Assembly (NCBI GenBank): GCA_014904985.1
Contig: MU129098.1
Coordinates: 4,347-68,346 of the forward strand
Length of the DNA stretch: 64,000 bases
Source: Hydnum rufescens UP504
Lineage: Eukaryota; Basidiomycota; Agaricomycetes; Cantharellales; Hydnaceae
Direction: 5' to 3'
The notes under the pieces were generated by a model, which saw only the letters and a list, made by a program, of their open reading frames with translations, searched no databases and had not been told where the DNA came from. This document shows, in pieces, positions 60,137-64,000 of the stretch; the first letter of the stretch is position 1; every line of letters starts with the position of its first letter. Made by a program: the position numbers and the translations under genes.

Positions 60137-60370
60137 CACATTTGCCTCAGCTGGGATCCACCTGTCTTCCATGAACGAGGCCGAGAAGCTACTGAGAATA
60201 TTACTTCTCCAGGCAGCCACAGGGTAAGTTTGAACTCAACATGTGCCACTGAGCTAGCCGTGGATCTGTGGCTACTTGAATATATGACAATGCCAACTAT
60301 GCAGATTCACGGCGGTGTACTGACTCCTCCACCGAGGAGCCTCAACATCCAACGAGGCCCAATTTGTGTT
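60137..60370 (+). repeat. Right TSD and right copy of the direct repeat
   Basis: CACATTTG at 60137-60144, then the same ~225-bp sequence as 55361 onward. The left copy at 55340-55380 (tacatttgcctcagc) shows what the site looks like without the insertion. Confidence 0.8.
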
Positions 60371-60398
60371 CTGAGGTGTAGTTGCAGGTAAAATATCG

Positions 60399-60422
60399 AG
60401 ATATTCATCATCATCATCATCG
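60399..60422. repeat. (ATC)n microsatellite
   Basis: 'tcatcatcatcatcatcg' run upstream of the small gene. Confidence 0.9.
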
Positions 60423-60520
60423 TGTTCTGAGGTGCTTGGATCACTGGATCAGCTCCCCATATTACTATAAAACCAACTTGCGCTCATCCAATCTACATTC
60501 ACCTCCCTCTTCCACAAGCA

Positions 60521-61099
60521 ATGCCGCCCTACATCATCCTCAGCAGAGTGCTCTCGGCCAATGGTGAAGAGCTTGCAGTTCAATACAATGCTGCCGGGAA
60601 TTTTACCCTGGCAGCTTTCAACATGATCAATATCCCTGATGCCCAGCATGTAGGAGTCCATGTTACTGCTGTAGTGTATCTTACATATGCATCATTTCAT
60701 TGTAGTGGGTATTAAACCTGAATCCGGTTCCCATTGGCGACACCCCCATGATTCCTGTTCCTGCTGTGGACCGCCAAGCTGCTCCAGGTGGCGCTGGTGG
60801 CACCTTTATTCAGGGGCCTCAACTGATCCATCCCCACCCCTGGACATTCGACGTTCCCGGTGCCTTGGACCTATCCTGGTATGTTTTCATTGCATTCTCA
60901 ACACTTGAACAAATGAACCAAGAGCTCCATTTCCTTAATATTTCAGGATTCAGGGGCCCGATGGCAATGTCTGGGGTTCAGGAGCCGCGGAGCCCAGCGA
61001 GGCCGTGAGCCTCACAGATTTCCTTGTTCGCAGGTCACTCTTGGAGCCGAAGGCCCCAACACCGCAGGACAGAGATGGACTCTGTGGCAGGCTTGGTAG
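60521..61099 (+). CDS. Small unknown protein, four exons, ~148 residues
   Basis: Exons 60521-60670, 60706-60878, 60947-61004 and 61034-61099 give one continuous frame from MPPYIILSRVLSANGEELAV to GQRWTLWQAW and a TAG. Introns 1 and 2 are 35 and 68 bp. Intron 3 (GTGAGC...TTCGCAG) would be only 29 bp but is needed to keep the frame. The repeated Gly/Asn/Trp turns and the final QRWTLWQ recall beta-trefoil proteins (ricin-B-type lectins or fungal protease inhibitors). That is only an impression, not an assignment. The leader resembles the sequence duplicated around palindrome 3. Confidence 0.6.
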
Positions 61100-61837
61100 C
61101 ACCCACCGGCCTGAATGTGCTGTGTCGAAATATGTCGCTTCTTGAAATTTCAGTTTGCAATCAATGTACAAGTATCACTGTGCCAAATGATGATGTTTGA
61201 CCTTTGAAATCTCATCCCAGCGTTTGGTGGTGGTGGTGGTGGTGGTGGAGATCTCTCTTATATACCGTGTTGGGCTGCCTACAGGTAGCTATAAGGCGCC
61301 TAGGGCGGTCCTCTTACATCTGTCATTATGTAAGGGGAATAAATACTGTACCCACTCGAAGTCTAGCAGTTTGTCATGTCACAAGCTGGAAAAAGCTGCT
61401 AGAACCGATAGCAATCATGTCACATTGCAGTCATGGCACTGCTAGCTACCGTGGGGTGTCACGGGCACTCAGGAAATCAGCCAGTCACTGGGATAGAGGC
61501 TCTGGGATGATACACACCGCAGAAACTAAATTTTTACTCTGGACAAGGTACTTTGGCAAAAAAAAAAACGGCCAAAGTGAACAGGTGAATACTCAAATGG
61601 TCTAACGAACAATAGAATGAGGGGGTGGTTGAACAAATGAGAGAGCGAGCAAAGTCATATATAAAAAAAGATTGGAATGGGGATTAGGCAAATGGGTTTC
61701 GGCTGGGAGGATTAAAGAATCAAGTCACACTCAGGGCCCTTTCACTGCTATGTCACACTGCTGGACACCCCCTGCTGCTACGGGAGATAGCACAATTGTC
61801 ACGTCACAAAAAAATTCCGACTCAATTCAGTTGAGCC
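61100..61837. other. Intergenic, with (GGT)n microsatellite
   Basis: A GGT run lies at 61226-61249. No gene is supported. This is the 5' region of MTQ2. Confidence 0.5.
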
Positions 61838-61853
61838 AGTCGCGGCAACACTA
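61838..61853. mobile_element. hAT-type terminal sequence next to the MTQ2 start
   Basis: AGTCGCGGCAACACTA is the inverse complement of the first 16 bases of the MITE at 28841 (TAGTGTTGCCGCGACT), an exact match. The ATG of MTQ2 starts 4 bases further on. The other end was not found. Confidence 0.6.
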
Positions 61854-61857
61854 CTTC

Positions 61858-62900
61858 ATGATACCTACTCCCGATCTTTCCCATTTGACTCCCGAAGATT
61901 TCGAGGAAGTGTACGATCCTGCAGGTCTATTTGATCCAAAGCCTGGCGCTTGCAGCGAATTGATCGGCATTCTGCAGAGGATACATTTCTTCTCCTTGAC
62001 GCACTAGAACACGATGTAGGAACACTGAAAGGACTCTGTCCGCGACTCTGCATAGAAATAGGGTTTGTATCGATTCGTCTTGTGGACAGGCTGCGCTGAT
62101 CCGGGAAACCCCCCAGCTAGTTCTGGCTCCGGATGCGTGTCCTCATTCTTGGCTGGCATACTGGGTCCGTCGCATGCTTGTGGGTTCAGTCTGACATGAT
62201 TGAGGAGTCTTGTTCTCATATGCACGGATAGTATATTTATGTACAGATATAAATGCGCGTGCGGCTCTCTGCACGGCCCGTACTGGGGCGCAAAATAATG
62301 TGCGTAAACTTGAACGCTATATCGTCGCTGCATCTTCCATGTTTAACGTCTTTTTCCTCATTTCGGTTAAGACGCCCCTCGATCCGGTCGTTACATCTTT
62401 CGCATCCCCTCTCATGGAGCGTCTCAAACACAGCGTCGACATTCTCCTTTTCAATCCCCCTTATGTTCCTACTTCCATTTCAGAAGCATCTGCTGCGCAA
62501 GACGTTAGTGACGGCGTGGGCATAGCCAGTGCTTGGGCCGGCGGGATGGATGGCATGGAAGTCACCAACCAGTTCCTCGCGTTCGTAGATGTAACATTCC
62601 TCTCTCCTTCTACGACCTTCTCGGGATTGTTGACTTACGGAATCATTTACAAGGACCTGCTGGCTCCCCGGGGGCTTTTTTATCTTGTTGCTGTCGCACC
62701 GAACAATATTTCGGACATCACCACACGAATGAAGGATTCATATGGACTGAAAAGCCATGTGAGATACTTTCATGACGATCAAACTCCATGTGTATGAATG
62801 GAATTCGCTCATCCCCTCATTATCGCAGATTGTACTAGAGAGGCGCGCGGGGAGAGAACATTTATTCGTGATCAAGTTCGCCCGACCAGAGTCCGCCTGA
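61858..62900 (+). CDS. MTQ2: eRF1 glutamine methyltransferase catalytic subunit (MTQ2/HemK2 type)
   Basis: S-adenosylmethionine-dependent enzyme that, with its partner Trm112, methylates the GGQ glutamine of release factor eRF1; acts in the cytosol and nucleus. Exons: 61858-61924, 61978-62062, 62121-62179, 62232-62299, 62372-62590, 62654-62758, 62829-62900. Together they give 224 residues in one frame, the usual size. Motifs: MIPTPDLSHLTPEDF start, AEDTFLLLDALEHD, SAM-binding EIGSGSGCVS, LCTDINARA, the catalytic NPPY (DILLFNPPYVPT), DLLAPRGLFYLVAV and the C-terminal RRAGREHL. All introns are 52-72 bp with GT/AG ends. No broken codons, unlike the neighbouring mobile DNA. Confidence 0.93.
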
Positions 62901-62901
62901 A

Positions 62902-63361
62902 TAAAGAGACACGGCCGGGAAAAATCGATTTCTATGATATCCAAGAAGATCAATCTGGGGCTATCCCAGCCTGTCTCGATCCACTTCGCCCATATAGCTT
63001 CTATCCGCTCCATTGCGAACTGTGCCACCCTCGGGGTATCCGCCCAACCACCGTCGTCGCCTGTGGCTCCTCCCCCCATTGCCACTTCGCATTTGCACTC
63101 ATCAAGAACTAGAGTCGTGAGGTGCGTGGGATGCCCGTAATGAAGATAGGCCGCGGAGGCCACGGTCGCTCCAAGAGTACCTCCCTCCTCTTCCACGTCA
63201 ATTAGTTCTTGCCCTGTATACACTATTGATTGCGAACCACAAGAGTTGGAACAATCGCGTCTACGTCCCAGGACGCTCAGTCCATCAGCAATTGAGCTAT
63301 CCACCCCGGCGACAGGCCCGAACGGGCCCGCGTTTGCCAAGCGAAGCTGTTGCAATGACAT
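62902..63361 (-). CDS. Hypothetical protein on the minus strand
   Basis: An open frame from 63361 toward MTQ2, tail to tail with it. The middle (TGQELIDVEEEGGTLGATVA, GDDGGWADTPRVAQFAMER) looks like real protein by composition. The first ~50 residues are doubtful and may be leader or intron. The 3' end is not fixed, as the frame stays open into MTQ2. Family not recognised. Confidence 0.4.
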
Positions 63362-63798
63362 CTGAGTCCAGCGCTAAAGTGAGTGAATGACCCGTAGTGT
63401 AGTGGGTCAAATGTCTAAGGCGGTGTTTGGCTAACCCTAGCCTGTTGTGAAGAAATGCACTTTGCCACTTGTCATCAGAACCGTGTACACGCTAAGACTC
63501 TGAAATCACAAAAACCGAAAAAAAATTCCAGTATTGACCACTTCATGCTGTCAGATGCACTGTGCCATGGGTATATTTTATGATCGCCGATGACAAGACT
63601 AACTCGAGGTTCCCTTGCCTAGCACGAGTTTCGAGTCCTGAATCTGCTCCTGTCGCCCTCTCCACTGAATAGGGGATTGGCATAGGCTCTAGACCGCTGG
63701 ATGCGGATTCGACTTTATAGGGAGGTACGATCACACGAAGCACATCTATAGTAGAGGGGCGATAATACAGTAACGCAACTACGAAGCGACCGACTCTT
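63362..63798. other. Intergenic, no gene seen
   Basis: No supported feature. It likely holds the terminator of the gene at 63799 and the 5' region of the one at 62902. Confidence 0.4.
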
Positions 63799-64000
63799 TC
63801 AAGACGAGTATTTTGGCCTGGAAAAAGTCCCTGCCGTTGGCAGTCCCCTGTCGATAGGAGCACTTCGAGCCACATGAGCAGTATGGGCCTGGGACGTTGA
63901 CTGCCTGGCCTGCCGCATCTCTTGCGCTTGCTGATACCAATCAAAAGGCGCCCGCTCGTCGAGGAATCCGCTTGCCTCCCTGTGCAGCCTAGCCTCCTCG
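63799..64000 (-). CDS. C-terminal end of an unknown protein (runs off window)
   Basis: A minus-strand frame enters at 64000 and ends at a TGA at 63799-63801. The last 66 residues are hydrophilic and Gln/Arg/Ala-rich (FDWYQQAQEMRQARQST). Probably the disordered tail of a host protein; identity unknown. Confidence 0.45.
   Translation of the reverse strand, partial: EEARLHREASGFLDERAPFDWYQQAQEMRQARQSTSQAHTAHVARSAPIDRGLPTAGTFSRPKYSS

Noticed and set aside
63225..63315. A tRNA gene on the minus strand
   Set aside because: Words like TAGCTCAATTG and GGTTCGCAATC resemble the A and B boxes, but no acceptor stem closes and the D loop would be too long.

Overview
The window looks like nuclear DNA of a basidiomycete, probably an Agaricomycete with a large, transposon-rich genome. 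The evidence is a KDZ (Kyakuja-Dileera-Zisupton) transposase with 44-61 bp introns, chromodomain Ty3/gypsy elements, an RT/tyrosine-recombinase retroelement, and intact host genes with 50-70 bp introns at the right end. No species is claimed. About 60 kb is layered, decayed mobile DNA; only the last ~3.5 kb reads like ordinary gene-dense host sequence.

Layout. 1-1460: palindromic foldback element. 2290-4560: ~298-bp tandem array. 4944-8461: broken pogo/DDE_1-type transposase, split by a block of ~162-bp repeats. 11209-31690: one minus-strand gene of unknown function (called gene X here), cut into four pieces by a chromodomain gypsy element (11517-23088, TSD CAGTC), a 4.2-kb palindrome (~24442-28665) and a 1,043-bp hAT-type MITE (28841-29883, 8-bp TSD). 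32865-35261: a second decayed minus-strand gene, possibly the 5' part of X. 36310-36575: fragment of the chaperonin gene CCT6. 37360-38470: another array. 38729-42536: KDZ transposase with four exons. 43557-44530: LTR-like sequence. 44531-48028: RT/RNase H/recombinase element. 48029-51711: second, 5'-truncated gypsy copy. 51712-53330: exactly half of a foldback palindrome. 55642-60136: 4.5-kb palindrome with an 8-bp TSD. 60521-61099: small four-exon gene. 61858-62900: intact seven-exon MTQ2-type eRF1 methyltransferase. 62.9-64.0 kb: two further minus-strand genes, one running off the window.

Three points stand out. First, of 37 in-frame stops I could place in the decayed genes, 35 are TGA. 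At three sites one gypsy copy reads TGA where the other reads CGA, which points to C-to-T decay at CpG. Second, both gypsy copies carry a conserved third ORF of roughly 800 codons between the chromodomain and the 3' LTR, with no family I recognise. Third, the foldback palindromes form one family. One has a clean 8-bp TSD and a paralogous empty site, one shows unequal numbers of an internal 292-bp unit in its two arms, and one survives as a single arm starting at the palindrome centre.
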